The notes under the pieces: generated by a model
What the model was told of the DNA's origin: nothing
The model's database searches: none
What the model saw: the letters and a program-made list of their open reading frames with translations, nothing else
Shown: piece after piece, positions 54,298-63,161 of the stretch
Layout of the letters: each line of letters starts with the position of its first letter
Numbering within the stretch: position 1 is the stretch's first letter
Position numbers and translations under genes: made by a program
DNA from: Novosphingobium terrae
GTDB taxonomy: Bacteria > Pseudomonadota > Alphaproteobacteria > Sphingomonadales > Sphingomonadaceae
Assembly: GCF_017163935.1 (NCBI RefSeq)
Contig: NZ_JABVZR010000001.1
Location: forward strand, 2,232,001-2,296,000
Direction: 5' to 3'
Length of the DNA stretch: 64,000 nt

Positions 54298-56577
54298 TTG
54301 AACACGCTGGCGATTAAAGTGCGGCATAGGCCAATCAGGATAGGATGGTGCGTCGCTAGCGGAGACTTCGAAGCATTCCGTCAAGCGGCGAGGCGCTCGT
54401 TCTCACTGTGGGGCGGGCGCTTCAACCCTATCATCCCAGTCGACGATGCTGAACAAGGTCGACGCTTGATCGATCAATTCGGGGTAGATTGCCTCTATCC
54501 CGCTTCCCGCACCGAAGCGGTTCAAGCCTTCATCGAAAGCCAGCAACATCTGCCTTGGCCTGGAATTAATGGTGGTTTCGTGCAGGAGCGCGGTAATGGC
54601 CGAAAGGTATCGACGTTTGCGGACCTGCTCGCTCCAACCCGGCAATTGTTTGAAAGCCACTTCAAAAACAACCCGCATGCCGACCCGCTTCTGGTCCTGC
54701 ATGAATGGTCTGACGGGGATCCGCTGAGGGACATTCTTCTCGCAACTTTCGGTGAACTGCCGCCGATCGAGGATGCAGCTGAAGACTATCGCGGCTTGCT
54801 GCAGGCAAACCTTCGGGCCCAACCGCAAAAGATCGCGAGCGACCAGCCGGTTACACTACCCGATTTCGGTAAGATGTCGCTATCCATGTTCAACGCGGAG
54901 GGGTTGAGACGACATTACTCAGTTAGACCCAAATGGCGCCAGCCCGGCTTCTATTTGGGCGACGCCAACGATTTTGACGACCTTGTAACATTCTGGAACT
55001 TGCGAGCTGCCGACACTGCCTTGCAATTCTACGACCCTTCCCATGCAGAAAGGCTCGATCACCTCAAGGACCAGTGGCTGGGACGCATCCCTCCGCTTCT
55101 TAAGCTGAACAGGCCCCAACGAACTGCAGTCTGGTCACGCCGTCGCCCCGCGCCGGAAGAACTCCTAACGTTCGGAGAGAACCTATCCGTTTGCCAAGTA
55201 GGCCCGGAATATTGGAACGCCAGGGATGCGAAGGTCCCGATCATGGTCTTCGGGGACGGTGACGCCCTGGCCTCGATTGACAACAGCGCCGAGCGGCCGT
55301 CCATATCCTTTACGATCCCGAACTCTCCGGTGAAGGAAGTGGGTCAATTTTCCGCGCAACACTATGTGGCCGTGATCGAACCCGGAGCGGGGCTTTTCAG
55401 GAACGAGCGCTTCACTCTCAACTTTCCGTTCATTCCCGAGCTAAACGAGTTCTACGCGCGAAACTCGATCTTCCATTGGAACAACGCAAGAGTTGAACCC
55501 GGAGGGCTTGGTGTCATCGTCGATGGATCGGCCAACCATCTATCGATGCGCGCCATTGATACCGGCAAGCTTCTGGAAGCTATCTTCTCGGCGTTCGGGA
55601 TCGTCGCGATGCCAAGTGCGGCAGGCCTCGTCTGCAATAGGCTGATCCGGCAAATGGGCGGCATCGACGACTGCCGGGTCTTCCGAATCGGAGGAGTACG
55701 GGACCTAATTGCGAAATATTCTCCGGATCAAAGTTTCACCACCAGCGCCGCAAAGCAGATCATCAGAGCCCAGAACACGGGGTATCCGCTGAGCGCCTAT
55801 CAGGATTTGCACATCGAGCTCCGCAAACCGGGCGAACACCTCACGAACGACGCTGTTCTGGCCCATCTCCTGCGCAAGGAGATCTTTCGGCCGGGCCTCA
55901 AGCTCGACTGTCCGAACTGCCAGCTCGACTTCTGGAGATCGCTCGACGATGTCAGGACGAGGGTGGACTGCGAATATTGCGGCCATCAGTTCCACATCGG
56001 GCCCCAGCTGCGCGACAGGGATTGGGCCTATCGACGCTCGGGCCTCTTTGGCCGCAATGACAATCAGGAGGGAGCGATCTCTGTCGTGCTCACGCTTCAG
56101 CAGCTAGCGCATATGCATGACATATCGCCCAGTCTGTTCGGGACGGCAATGTCGCTGGTCTCCAAAGGCGCCGCGATAGAACCTTGCGAAACCGACTTTG
56201 TCTTCGTGACCTCTAGGGGACGCGACCATCGCCTTCAGGTCGCCATCGGCGAGTGCAAGACCCGCCATCCGATTACCGAGGATGACGTGCAAAATCTCCT
56301 GCGCGTTGCCAGGGCGTTCCCGGAAGATCGGTTCGATGTCTTTCTGATCTTTGCTAAGCTGGCCGCGTTCACTGAAGCTGAGCTTGAGATGATAGGCGCC
56401 GCCAACGAGGAGCATGTGCAAAGGGTGATCCTGTTGACGGACCGTGAGCTTGAGCCCTGGTCTCCTTACGAGCGAACCGCCAAGGAGTTCGATATCAATC
56501 CAATCGTTGTCGATCTTGAGGGTATGGCCAACACGACCCACTCCGTTTTCTTCGAGAAGAGGCTGCGTAACCCCTGA
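54298..56577 (+). CDS. Zinc-ribbon protein with PD-(D/E)xK-like C-terminal domain
   Basis: A 759-aa cytosolic protein of unknown family. The N-terminal part opens IRIGWCVASGDFEAFRQAAR and FSLWGGRFNPIIPVDDAEQG. The middle is long and unassigned. A zinc ribbon follows with CPNC (538-541) and CEYC (558-561), then a likely restriction-endonuclease fold: D633 in PCETDFVFVTSRG and GECK (651-654) in LQVAIGECKTRHPIT, the D...ExK arrangement of PD-(D/E)xK nucleases. The start is TTG at 54298, preceded by GGAG. It stands beside the caspase-helicase operon in convergent orientation. A defence nuclease role is likely but unproven. Confidence 0.7.
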   Translation: MNTLAIKVRHRPIRIGWCVASGDFEAFRQAARRSFSLWGGRFNPIIPVDDAEQGRRLIDQFGVDCLYPASRTEAVQAFIESQQHLPWPGINGGFVQERGNGRKVSTFADLLAPTRQLFESHFKNNPHADPLLVLHEWSDGDPLRDILLATFGELPPIEDAAEDYRGLLQANLRAQPQKIASDQPVTLPDFGKMSLSMFNAEGLRRHYSVRPKWRQPGFYLGDANDFDDLVTFWNLRAADTALQFYDPSHAERLDHLKDQWLGRIPPLLKLNRPQRTAVWSRRRPAPEELLTFGENLSVCQVGPEYWNARDAKVPIMVFGDGDALASIDNSAERPSISFTIPNSPVKEVGQFSAQHYVAVIEPGAGLFRNERFTLNFPFIPELNEFYARNSIFHWNNARVEPGGLGVIVDGSANHLSMRAIDTGKLLEAIFSAFGIVAMPSAAGLVCNRLIRQMGGIDDCRVFRIGGVRDLIAKYSPDQSFTTSAAKQIIRAQNTGYPLSAYQDLHIELRKPGEHLTNDAVLAHLLRKEIFRPGLKLDCPNCQLDFWRSLDDVRTRVDCEYCGHQFHIGPQLRDRDWAYRRSGLFGRNDNQEGAISVVLTLQQLAHMHDISPSLFGTAMSLVSKGAAIEPCETDFVFVTSRGRDHRLQVAIGECKTRHPITEDDVQNLLRVARAFPEDRFDVFLIFAKLAAFTEAELEMIGAANEEHVQRVILLTDRELEPWSPYERTAKEFDINPIVVDLEGMANTTHSVFFEKRLRNP

Positions 56578-56851
56578 AGAGCTCGCAGCCCTCTCCTTCA
56601 TCTGAGAAAAGGGGCGGTCCGGCGAACGCGTCGCCCTGACGGAAACGTGTCGTCAGGGCGAAAGGGTGATATATGAAGGCGCTGTGCAAGCGGGAACAAC
56701 GCCGACTTCGCGGGGGAAGCCGCCACCCCGCGTCAGAGGGCAGCCGAGCCCAAGGCCCCCCAAGGGTCGAGACGCCGCTCTGTGGCGAAGCCCACTGGGA
56801 CCTGTTCTCGTCATCGCCGACAGGACCTTGAGGGCTAGATGGTCAAAGGCA

Positions 56852-59851
56852 CTATGCCGACGAGGGCTGCATTGCAGCATGCAGTTCCCGTCCGCGCCTC
56901 CCGATGATAGCAATGACCGCCTCCGGCGCGAGCGCTGCGATGGCATCGCGGTCCATTATCCCGGCGCGCAGCAGAGCGAGGATCTCACCGCGGATCAGCG
57001 CAAAGCCGAGCCTGCTTAGCGGCACGGCCTCGACGGGAAGCCCTAGGTCGAGTCTGTCAAGGAGCAGCGCTGCCGCCTCCTCATCCTCGGCCCGCCCGAG
57101 CACGATGGCCGAGATGCGAAGCGCGGATTCTAGAAGGAACCGGGAGCCGGTCGCGTAGCCGTTGATGTCCCCATGTCCGACAGGGGCGAAGGGGCCGGAG
57201 GAGTAGCGTGCCTCGATCTCGCCGACCGGCTCGCCCGCGAGCCAGTCACTGACGACGAGCGCCCTCTTGCATCGCGCATAGAACTCTACGTCGCTCTGGG
57301 CGCGGTGCCTCATCGCTCCGGCGATTCCGTGGCCAAATCGGTCCTGCACTTCGCGCGGCCAGCGCGGTTCGCCGCCGCGCTTCTGCGGCGTATAGTCGTC
57401 GTCTCGTTCCGGCAGGCATTCCACCAGGACGAGCAAGCCTTCCAGCGTAGTCTGCGCCGGATCGACGCGGTGGAGCAGTTCGACCAGCCGCATCGCGGAC
57501 TCGAAGGTCAGCGGAGACTCGCCACAGGCCCTTCCGAGCATCGTCAGGCGCATGATCTCGCCCTCCACCTCGATCAGACCGTCGCTGAGCATACGGTCGA
57601 GCAGCCGCTCCAGCGCGGGCACCATCCGCTCGCTCCAGGCGGGATTCCGCAGGGCTGCCAGATAGCCGCCGTAGGTGTTGGCAATGAGGTCGATCACGGC
57701 GGCACGAGGCACGTCCCTGACCTGGGCCAGCAGCCGGATGACCCAGGTGCCGGGATCATTGGGATCGAACGAGGAGGCAATCGCCTCGGGCCGTCCCTCG
57801 ACATAGCGCCTGAACAGCTGGCTGCGCTCGATCGAAGTCTCGGCGATCAATATCGCCTTGCCTTCCGCCTCGTAGCCCAGCCGCCCGGCCCGGCCCGCCA
57901 TGTTCTTGTATTGGGCGACCGTATAGGGCTGCCGTTCCCGGCCGGGGAAGTCGCTCTCCACGATGACGACCGTCGAGGCGGGTGTATTGACCCCAGCGGC
58001 GACGGTGCTGGTGGCGACGAGCACCTTGACTGTGCCCTCGGCGTGCCGGAAGCCGCGCTCGACAGCCATGCGCTCCTCGCGCGTGAGGTCGCCGCTGTGG
58101 AAGGCGACGCCTCCGCTCAGGGAGTTGCGTAGGCTGAGCGACGTGCCCGACGGATCGCCTTCTGGCAGCGCGTCGATCACGTCCTGCGCTGCGGGCAGCC
58201 CAAGCTCGTCGGCCAGGTAGTTGGCGCAGCCGCTTGTCCGCCCCCGCGAATTTCGGAACACGATCACCTTCTCGCCCGCTTCGACCAGCTGGCGCACGAG
58301 GGGGACCACCAGATCCTGCGACGACGGCTTCTGCCTGCGCTGCCGGATCGAGGAACGGTCGAGAAATTGGACGGTCTCTGCGCCCTTCGGGCTGAGCCGG
58401 GACAGCGCGCCGGAACGGTCGAGGACGCCTTCCACCAGCGCCACCGGTCGCCGGTCGGTCTGCAGAAGAGCCAGACCGAGCCAGCGGTCGAAGTGGTTGG
58501 CGTGGCCGATGACCGCGCTCAGGGTGATCAGCTGCGGGGTCACCCCTCGCTTGCGGGCACTGACCAGGCTGGTAAGCAGAAGCTCGACGACCATTCCGCG
58601 TCCCGGCTCGGTAACGAACTGGGCCTCGTCGAGCACCACCAGCCCGATCTGGTTGAGCATGTGGGCCGCAGTCACCGACATGCTCAGAAATTTCTCGTAG
58701 GTGAAGAATGCGATATCATACTTGCCGCGCAGCACGGTCGCGACCTGATCCTGCCAGTCGCCGCTGCAGCGCGCGATCCTGAGCCCAAGACGCTCGCCGT
58801 AGAGCGCGGAGAAGTCCTCGAACTTCTCATTCACCAGCGCCTTGTAGGGGAGCAGGAAGACAGCCTTGCGCCCGTCTGCGATGGCCCTGAGCGCGGCTAT
58901 CTCGCCGATGAAGGTCTTTCCCGCGCTCGTCGGTGCGACGACCATGAGCGAATTGCCGTCCAGAACGCCGTGCTCGTTGACCGCGGCGATCTGGAGCTCG
59001 TTGAGGCCGGCTGGAAACTGCTCGCTCCATGCATCGACGGCCTCCTGCGGAACACCCGCCGCCGTCAGCCCGCGAATGTCGCCGTCGGTCTGGAAGTTGG
59101 CATATTCAGGGAAGGCAGCTCGGTAGCGCACGCCTTTCTGACCCGGCGGCAGCACGAGATCTCCCTCCGCCTGCCCGAACATCGTGGGCGACTGGACGTA
59201 GCCGAAGCGGCCTGCGTCGGCACCGACCATACGGGTCACGCGGTCGACCAGTTCGAACATCCCGATCGGCGCCCGTGCCTCGAGCAGGACATCGATCAGG
59301 GCCTTGGTGAAGAGTCCGTGGCGGGTCTGCGGGTCTTCCAGCGCCTCCTCATCAGGCGAGCTGGCGGCGAAGAGCACCCTGCCCTTGCCCGCGACGCCGG
59401 CGAGCGGAAATGCGATGGCGTCACGCGGCACCAACCCAGCCTCGATCACCCGCGCTGGCGCTCCGCCGCTGAAGCAACAGTCGAGCAGCAGGATCACAGC
59501 CCGTGCCCGCGTATCGCGGAAGCGCCGGGCCAGCTCGTCCATTCCAAGGGTGGTGCCGGGAATGTCTTCAACCGAGGTATCATGCAGCACCAGGCGATGA
59601 TCCTGGGTGCCGTGCCCGGCGAAGCTGACAACGACCAGGTCGTCCGGCCCGGCCGCGCCGAGCGTGGCGTCGAGCGCGCCGCGCAGCCCGTCGAGGGTTG
59701 CCACTCCATCAATGATAAGGGGCGCCTCCAATCCCTCGATCGAATCGGAGAGGACCGCCCACAGTGCAGTGGCATCGCGCACCGCCCCCGCGAGATCGGC
59801 TATCCGGGCATCGGCATGCCTGTCGACGCCGATGAATGCGGCTCTGATCAT
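56852..59851 (-). CDS. Caspase-like protease fused to a Ski2-like helicase
   Basis: A 999-aa fusion. Residues 1-240 form a peptidase C14 (caspase/metacaspase) domain with catalytic His80 in VVSFAGHGTQDH and Cys126 in ILLLDCCFSGG, both intact. Residues about 280-700 are a superfamily 2 helicase of the Ski2/Hel308 kind: a Q-motif-like LNELQIAAVNEHG, Walker A APTSAGKT (306-313), motif II VVLDEAQFV (DEAQ, not DEAH/DEVH), LITLSAVIGHANHF (motif III), LVATSTVAAGVNTPA (motif V) and YKNMAGRAGRLG (motif VI). A helical C-terminal part follows. It is the third gene after the split companion genes at 60512-59920. The likely logic is nucleic-acid sensing by the helicase releasing protease activity, which is inference. 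Confidence 0.88.
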   Translation of the reverse strand: MIRAAFIGVDRHADARIADLAGAVRDATALWAVLSDSIEGLEAPLIIDGVATLDGLRGALDATLGAAGPDDLVVVSFAGHGTQDHRLVLHDTSVEDIPGTTLGMDELARRFRDTRARAVILLLDCCFSGGAPARVIEAGLVPRDAIAFPLAGVAGKGRVLFAASSPDEEALEDPQTRHGLFTKALIDVLLEARAPIGMFELVDRVTRMVGADAGRFGYVQSPTMFGQAEGDLVLPPGQKGVRYRAAFPEYANFQTDGDIRGLTAAGVPQEAVDAWSEQFPAGLNELQIAAVNEHGVLDGNSLMVVAPTSAGKTFIGEIAALRAIADGRKAVFLLPYKALVNEKFEDFSALYGERLGLRIARCSGDWQDQVATVLRGKYDIAFFTYEKFLSMSVTAAHMLNQIGLVVLDEAQFVTEPGRGMVVELLLTSLVSARKRGVTPQLITLSAVIGHANHFDRWLGLALLQTDRRPVALVEGVLDRSGALSRLSPKGAETVQFLDRSSIRQRRQKPSSQDLVVPLVRQLVEAGEKVIVFRNSRGRTSGCANYLADELGLPAAQDVIDALPEGDPSGTSLSLRNSLSGGVAFHSGDLTREERMAVERGFRHAEGTVKVLVATSTVAAGVNTPASTVVIVESDFPGRERQPYTVAQYKNMAGRAGRLGYEAEGKAILIAETSIERSQLFRRYVEGRPEAIASSFDPNDPGTWVIRLLAQVRDVPRAAVIDLIANTYGGYLAALRNPAWSERMVPALERLLDRMLSDGLIEVEGEIMRLTMLGRACGESPLTFESAMRLVELLHRVDPAQTTLEGLLVLVECLPERDDDYTPQKRGGEPRWPREVQDRFGHGIAGAMRHRAQSDVEFYARCKRALVVSDWLAGEPVGEIEARYSSGPFAPVGHGDINGYATGSRFLLESALRISAIVLGRAEDEEAAALLLDRLDLGLPVEAVPLSRLGFALIRGEILALLRAGIMDRDAIAALAPEAVIAIIGRRGRELHAAMQPSSA

Positions 59852-59919
59852 TTCGCGGCTCCTTGCATGACGTGATTCGCTGCTGACCTCTCCGAGTTCT
59901 AAGGCTGATCTATCAGGCC

Positions 59920-60159
59920 TCAGAACTTGTCGAGCAGGCTCTGGGCGCCGCTGCGCCTCTCGCGCCGCTCCTTGACCAGCGGCAGAAGGCGATGTGGCAG
60001 CATCGCGTTAAACGGATCGAGCTGCTCTTTTTGCCGAGCGAGATATTCCTTGATCTGCCCAACCGTCGAAATGATGTGGCTGATGGCGGCATCGCCTTCG
60101 CTTTTCCGCACCTCCATTCCGACGGTCAACAGCCGACCGCTGATCTCGCCGCGCGGCAT
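59920..60159 (-). CDS. Companion gene, C-terminal part (frameshifted partner)
   Basis: A 79-aa frame beginning MPRGEISGRLLTVGMEVRKS, then helices ISTVGQIKEYLARQKEQLD and PFNAMLPHRLLPLVKERRER. Its ATG at 60159 overlaps the stop of the previous gene (TGATG). It looks like the C-terminal half of a longer conserved protein whose N-terminal half is that gene: the frames overlap from 60192 to 60159, and a -1 shift would join them. The helical pattern of fN-x-x-L and basic ERRER near the end is what I would expect of such a companion. It precedes the caspase-helicase by 68 bases. Confidence 0.6.
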   Translation of the reverse strand: MPRGEISGRLLTVGMEVRKSEGDAAISHIISTVGQIKEYLARQKEQLDPFNAMLPHRLLPLVKERRERRSGAQSLLDKF

Positions 60160-60512
60160 CACGCTGCCCACTGCCCTGTGCCGAACCGCCACAGGTCGCG
60201 CCTTCCGGTATACGGAAAGGCCTTCGTGACACGCAGGCCCGGCACTTTGACAGTCCCCTCGCCAAAGAGATCGCGGACTGCGACCTCCGTCTCGTCCACC
60301 TTCTTCTGGGCATTGGCTTCATCGATGGCGATCGGCTCGATGACGAGATCGCGAACGAGGGCATGCACCACCTCCTCGTCGGTCTGACCGTCGAACTTTC
60401 GGTCGTCGTAGTCACTAACGTGCTTGGGTAGCGCGCTTTCGATGGTTCGAATGATGTCCCCCACGTCACCGCCGCCCTGGCGCGAGAACAGAACCTCACC
60501 AATCACTACCAT
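60159..60512 (-). CDS. Companion gene, N-terminal part, upstream of caspase-helicase
   Basis: A 117-aa frame starting at ATG 60512 with a GGGGA ribosome-binding site; an in-frame extension to 60560 is less likely. It contains GEVLFSRQGGGDVGDIIRTI and YDDRKFDGQTDEEVVHALV, then a strand/turn region VKVPGLRVTKAFPYTGRRDL, and stops after WRFGTGQWAA. The following frame continues the pattern, so this may be one gene broken by a single-base change. It heads the minus-strand operon that ends with the caspase-helicase. No family name can be assigned; a regulator or adaptor of the protease is plausible. Confidence 0.6.
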   Translation of the reverse strand: MVVIGEVLFSRQGGGDVGDIIRTIESALPKHVSDYDDRKFDGQTDEEVVHALVRDLVIEPIAIDEANAQKKVDETEVAVRDLFGEGTVKVPGLRVTKAFPYTGRRDLWRFGTGQWAA

Positions 60513-60793
60513 TTTCGTTCCCCTATAGAGTCGCCAGAGCAGATGTCCGCTGCGCAACATAGGCGGGGAACGAGCGATCTCAATAGCTGAAAGTGACTTA
60601 TTACCAGAGACTTAGTGTGAAAGCCACGCTTACGGGCGGATGAGCCGTTCCGCAAAGTCACACGATCGCTAAGGAAGATTGATCAGCGCGATGTTCCTAT
60701 CGATCCACGCCAGGTTCTTGGGTCACTCCGGGATTACATTTCCTTTAAATTTATTCGGCAGGAAGAGCGCCTTATTTCGGAGGCTAATTTCAG

Positions 60794-61531
60794 ATGTTTG
60801 AACGTCCGACCAGAATAGAGGAGCGTCCGCTTCTCATAGGCCTCAACCCATCGCCGGTCGCAGAGACGGTATCCTGGAGCACCGAGGCGAACTCGACCGG
60901 GGCGCTGGCCTATCTGGCGTTCGACCGGTCGCGGGATCCGGGCGAATCCCGCCGATGGTTCGACATGAGGAACCTGAACGAGCGGATCATCGATAAGAAG
61001 GCGCTCTCGAAAATAGATCCGGTCATTGCCATGGAGCGGCTGCGGGAATGGGATCTGGAAGGACGCCTCGCAGGCCCGATCGTGGCATGCGGGCAGACCG
61101 TCGGCCTGATGGTCAGAGCCTATCGATCCGCGACACAAGCCGAGATGGGCTGGATCACGGTCATTCCCCACCCCTCGCTTCTGTGGCGCGCTGAGGTCGA
61201 TATGCCGGTAAGGGCATGGCAAAGGGCGAGGAATGAACTGCGCCGCGTTCTCGGGCTCGACGCTCTGCCGGATTCGATCGATGAAGAAGGTATCGACAAT
61301 GCATTTGAGGCCTTCGGCGACCATCTGGAATTCGTCGAGAGGAAGCGCATCCGTGCTCAGGACGAGGCGCTGGACGCGCAGTTGGATGAGCCCACCGACG
61401 CCGAAAAGGAAGAATGGGCCGAAGAGGTCACGTATTGGCGTCGCGTCGCCGCACTGGACGAGGCTGACGATCGCGCCGAGGGTCTGGACGCAGCCGCCGG
61501 CCTGATCGAGGACGGAAGCTGGCACTCGTGA
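60794..61531 (+). CDS. UDG-superfamily-like protein with acidic tail
   Basis: A 245-aa protein. Motifs resemble the uracil-DNA-glycosylase fold: LLIGLNPSPVAE (GLNPS, residues 16-20) and ITVIPHPSLLW (PHPS, 125-128), with GPIVACGQTVG between as a core strand. DUF1643-like proteins of this fold also carry such motifs. The last ~80 residues are very acidic, with a helical EEGIDNAFEAFGDHLEF and DEPTDAEKEEWAEEVTYW. Divergent from the caspase-helicase operon, sharing a 280-base promoter region. A Shine-Dalgarno GGAGG precedes the ATG. Glycosylase activity is not shown, and the usual catalytic water-activating residue could not be located. Confidence 0.55.
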   Translation: MFERPTRIEERPLLIGLNPSPVAETVSWSTEANSTGALAYLAFDRSRDPGESRRWFDMRNLNERIIDKKALSKIDPVIAMERLREWDLEGRLAGPIVACGQTVGLMVRAYRSATQAEMGWITVIPHPSLLWRAEVDMPVRAWQRARNELRRVLGLDALPDSIDEEGIDNAFEAFGDHLEFVERKRIRAQDEALDAQLDEPTDAEKEEWAEEVTYWRRVAALDEADDRAEGLDAAAGLIEDGSWHS

Positions 61532-61606
61532 ACCCAAGCTGCTCTTCGGATCTGCCGACCATTCGCCACGGCGGCTTGCCCGGGAGATACCATATCTAAA
61601 GCCGAT

Positions 61607-61640
61607 AGGGGCGGCACGGCAGGAACTGCCGACCGCCCCT
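61607..61640. terminator. Strong hairpin terminator between convergent genes
   Basis: AGGGGCGG (61607-61614) pairs with CCGCCCCT (61633-61640), and an inner CGGCAG/CTGCCG stem stacks on it, leaving a GAA loop. It sits between the convergent UDG-like gene and the exported protein gene and lacks a T-run. Confidence 0.6.
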
Positions 61641-61647
61641 CGACGTC

Positions 61648-62337
61648 TCAGGACGCGGGCGGAATGGCCTTGGTGACGGTGCCACCCTCCGTAGCCACAC
61701 CAGCGGTCGACACGACGGCCGCCGGCTGGACCGGCGCTGAAGCGACCGGCAAGGCAGCGGGCGCCGCGGACGGCGGACTGACAACGGCTGCCGCCGCCGG
61801 CGCGGCGGCGATCTTGGCTCCTGCGAATTCGACGGGAACCTCCTCGGCTATGAAGCCCAGGACGCGGGTGCCGGGGGCGATCTTGGCGCTGGTGCCGGTG
61901 ACGAAGAAGCCGGCGACCGGCACGAGAGCGACGGAGGCGATCACGCCGGCCGTCCCGGTCTCGCCGCGATCGTTGAAGGTCCCGTTGATGCGGATCTGGC
62001 GCCCGTTGGCCTCCACGTAGAGGACGCGCGCGGTCACGCCGCCCGACTTGCCCCACATGCCCTTGTTACGGACGGTCACCACCTCGCCGACGGCGTGGCT
62101 GCCGGCGGGAATGACGACCTGGCCATTGAGCAGGACAGGCTGAAGCACGTCCATCTCGAAGCGCTTCCCGACCTTGAGGTGCTTGCCTTCGGTCGACAGC
62201 TCCTCACGGGTTTCCAGTTCAATGGACGTGCCCGCATGTATGACGTTGGTCGTCACGCTGCCCACCACCATCGCACTCTGTCCGAAGGCGAGCGACGGGG
62301 CCAGAAACGCGGCGGCGGCGATTCCGGCGCGGATCAC
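61648..62337 (-). CDS. Exported hypothetical protein with Ala/Pro-rich tail
   Basis: A 229-aa protein with signal peptide (GIAAAAFLAPSLAFGQSAM). The mature domain is beta-rich: MVVGSVTTNVIHAGTSIELE, VLLNGQVVIPAGSHAVGEVV and GVTARVLYVEANGRQIRING. A hydrophobic AGVIASVALVPVAGFFVTG segment follows, then an Ala/Pro-rich low-complexity tail. PAGSHAVGEV resembles domains of conjugative or secretion-system surface proteins that mask toxic extremes of charge, but I cannot assign a family. Its start overlaps the stop of the upstream gene (ATGA), so they form a two-gene unit. Confidence 0.7.
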   Translation of the reverse strand: MIRAGIAAAAFLAPSLAFGQSAMVVGSVTTNVIHAGTSIELETREELSTEGKHLKVGKRFEMDVLQPVLLNGQVVIPAGSHAVGEVVTVRNKGMWGKSGGVTARVLYVEANGRQIRINGTFNDRGETGTAGVIASVALVPVAGFFVTGTSAKIAPGTRVLGFIAEEVPVEFAGAKIAAAPAAAAVVSPPSAAPAALPVASAPVQPAAVVSTAGVATEGGTVTKAIPPAS

Positions 62338-62714
62338 TGCTTACCCGCCGCGGGGCCGGTGAACTTAATGGCCACGCCCGTAGCGTTGGTCTGGCCCCAG
62401 CTCATGGCGCTGATGTGCGAAGCGCCATAGGACGCGTGAATGACGGCATCGGCGCCGAGCTTCTGCCCGCGCTCCCAGAGTTCGCGGTAGATCTTTTCAG
62501 GCGACGCTGCCTTGCTGAACGCCGTCGCCTTGCGGACGCCGGCCGTGATCTGGCCGAGAACCGTGTAGGGACGGTCCTTGATGTCGCCCGCGATAACGGG
62601 AGGATTGGGCAGTTCGGCGGCATTCACAGCCTGAGCCTCGGCGACCGTCTGAGCATGGCAAGGCGCCGACACCGCGAGCACCGTCGCGGCGAGCAACGGA
62701 CATAAAATTTTCAT
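62334..62714 (-). CDS. Exported YbjQ-like small protein
   Basis: A 126-aa protein with signal peptide (LCPLLAATVLAVSAPCHA). The mature part contains DIKDRPYTVLGQITAGVRK, a helix KIYRELWERGQKLGADAV and IHASYGASHISAMSW. The strand-helix-LGADAVI pattern resembles YbjQ/heavy-metal-binding-type small proteins, though the usual pentameric YbjQ is cytosolic. It is the first gene of the two-gene unit with the Ala/Pro-tailed protein. The function is unknown. Confidence 0.65.
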   Translation of the reverse strand: MKILCPLLAATVLAVSAPCHAQTVAEAQAVNAAELPNPPVIAGDIKDRPYTVLGQITAGVRKATAFSKAASPEKIYRELWERGQKLGADAVIHASYGASHISAMSWGQTNATGVAIKFTGPAAGKQ

Positions 62715-62942
62715 ATAGACCCCTGTATAGTGTCGACCCCCTAGCCGACGATTTCAGATTGGTCGCCGGGATATATTGGGTCAATCTTTTCGTGACGTTA
62801 AATCCACAAAATCAATAAAGAGAACTGTCGATAAATTTCTTCGGACGCGCGTTGAAAGCGTGAAGGCCGGTGTAGCAGCGCTTCCCTGTCCTACATGGAA
62901 CAAATATGGAACCTTGTGTAACTCAACCACAGGAGTCGGACG

Positions 62943-63035
62943 ATGCCCATGTTGACCGCCACCTATCTGGCCGCCCTCGCCGCACTGATCGCAAGCCTCG
63001 CTAAGCTCGTGTGGGCCTTTCGGCGGAGGCCCTGA
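62943..63035 (+). CDS. 30-residue membrane peptide
   Basis: The ATG at 62943 follows a well-placed AGGAGTCGG and opens a 30-codon frame beginning MPMLTATYLAALAALIASLA and ending with a basic AFRRRP. It has one hydrophobic helix. The ribosome-binding site and charge pattern favour a real small protein; no homologue is recognised. Confidence 0.45.
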   Translation: MPMLTATYLAALAALIASLAKLVWAFRRRP

Positions 63036-63161
63036 TCCTTCCTGCGCCCACGCTACCCGCAGTCGGGTCGACAGTGGTGCAAATCACAACCGAAGCAAGA
63101 CGAACATCTGCGTCGCCTCAGGCACGGTGACATTTCCGGGGTGGCGACTATTAAGAGGATT

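Noticed and set aside
57173..59875. Long plus-strand frames opposite the caspase-helicase
   Set aside because: Shadow frames of high-GC coding DNA; all conserved motifs are in the minus-strand fusion.
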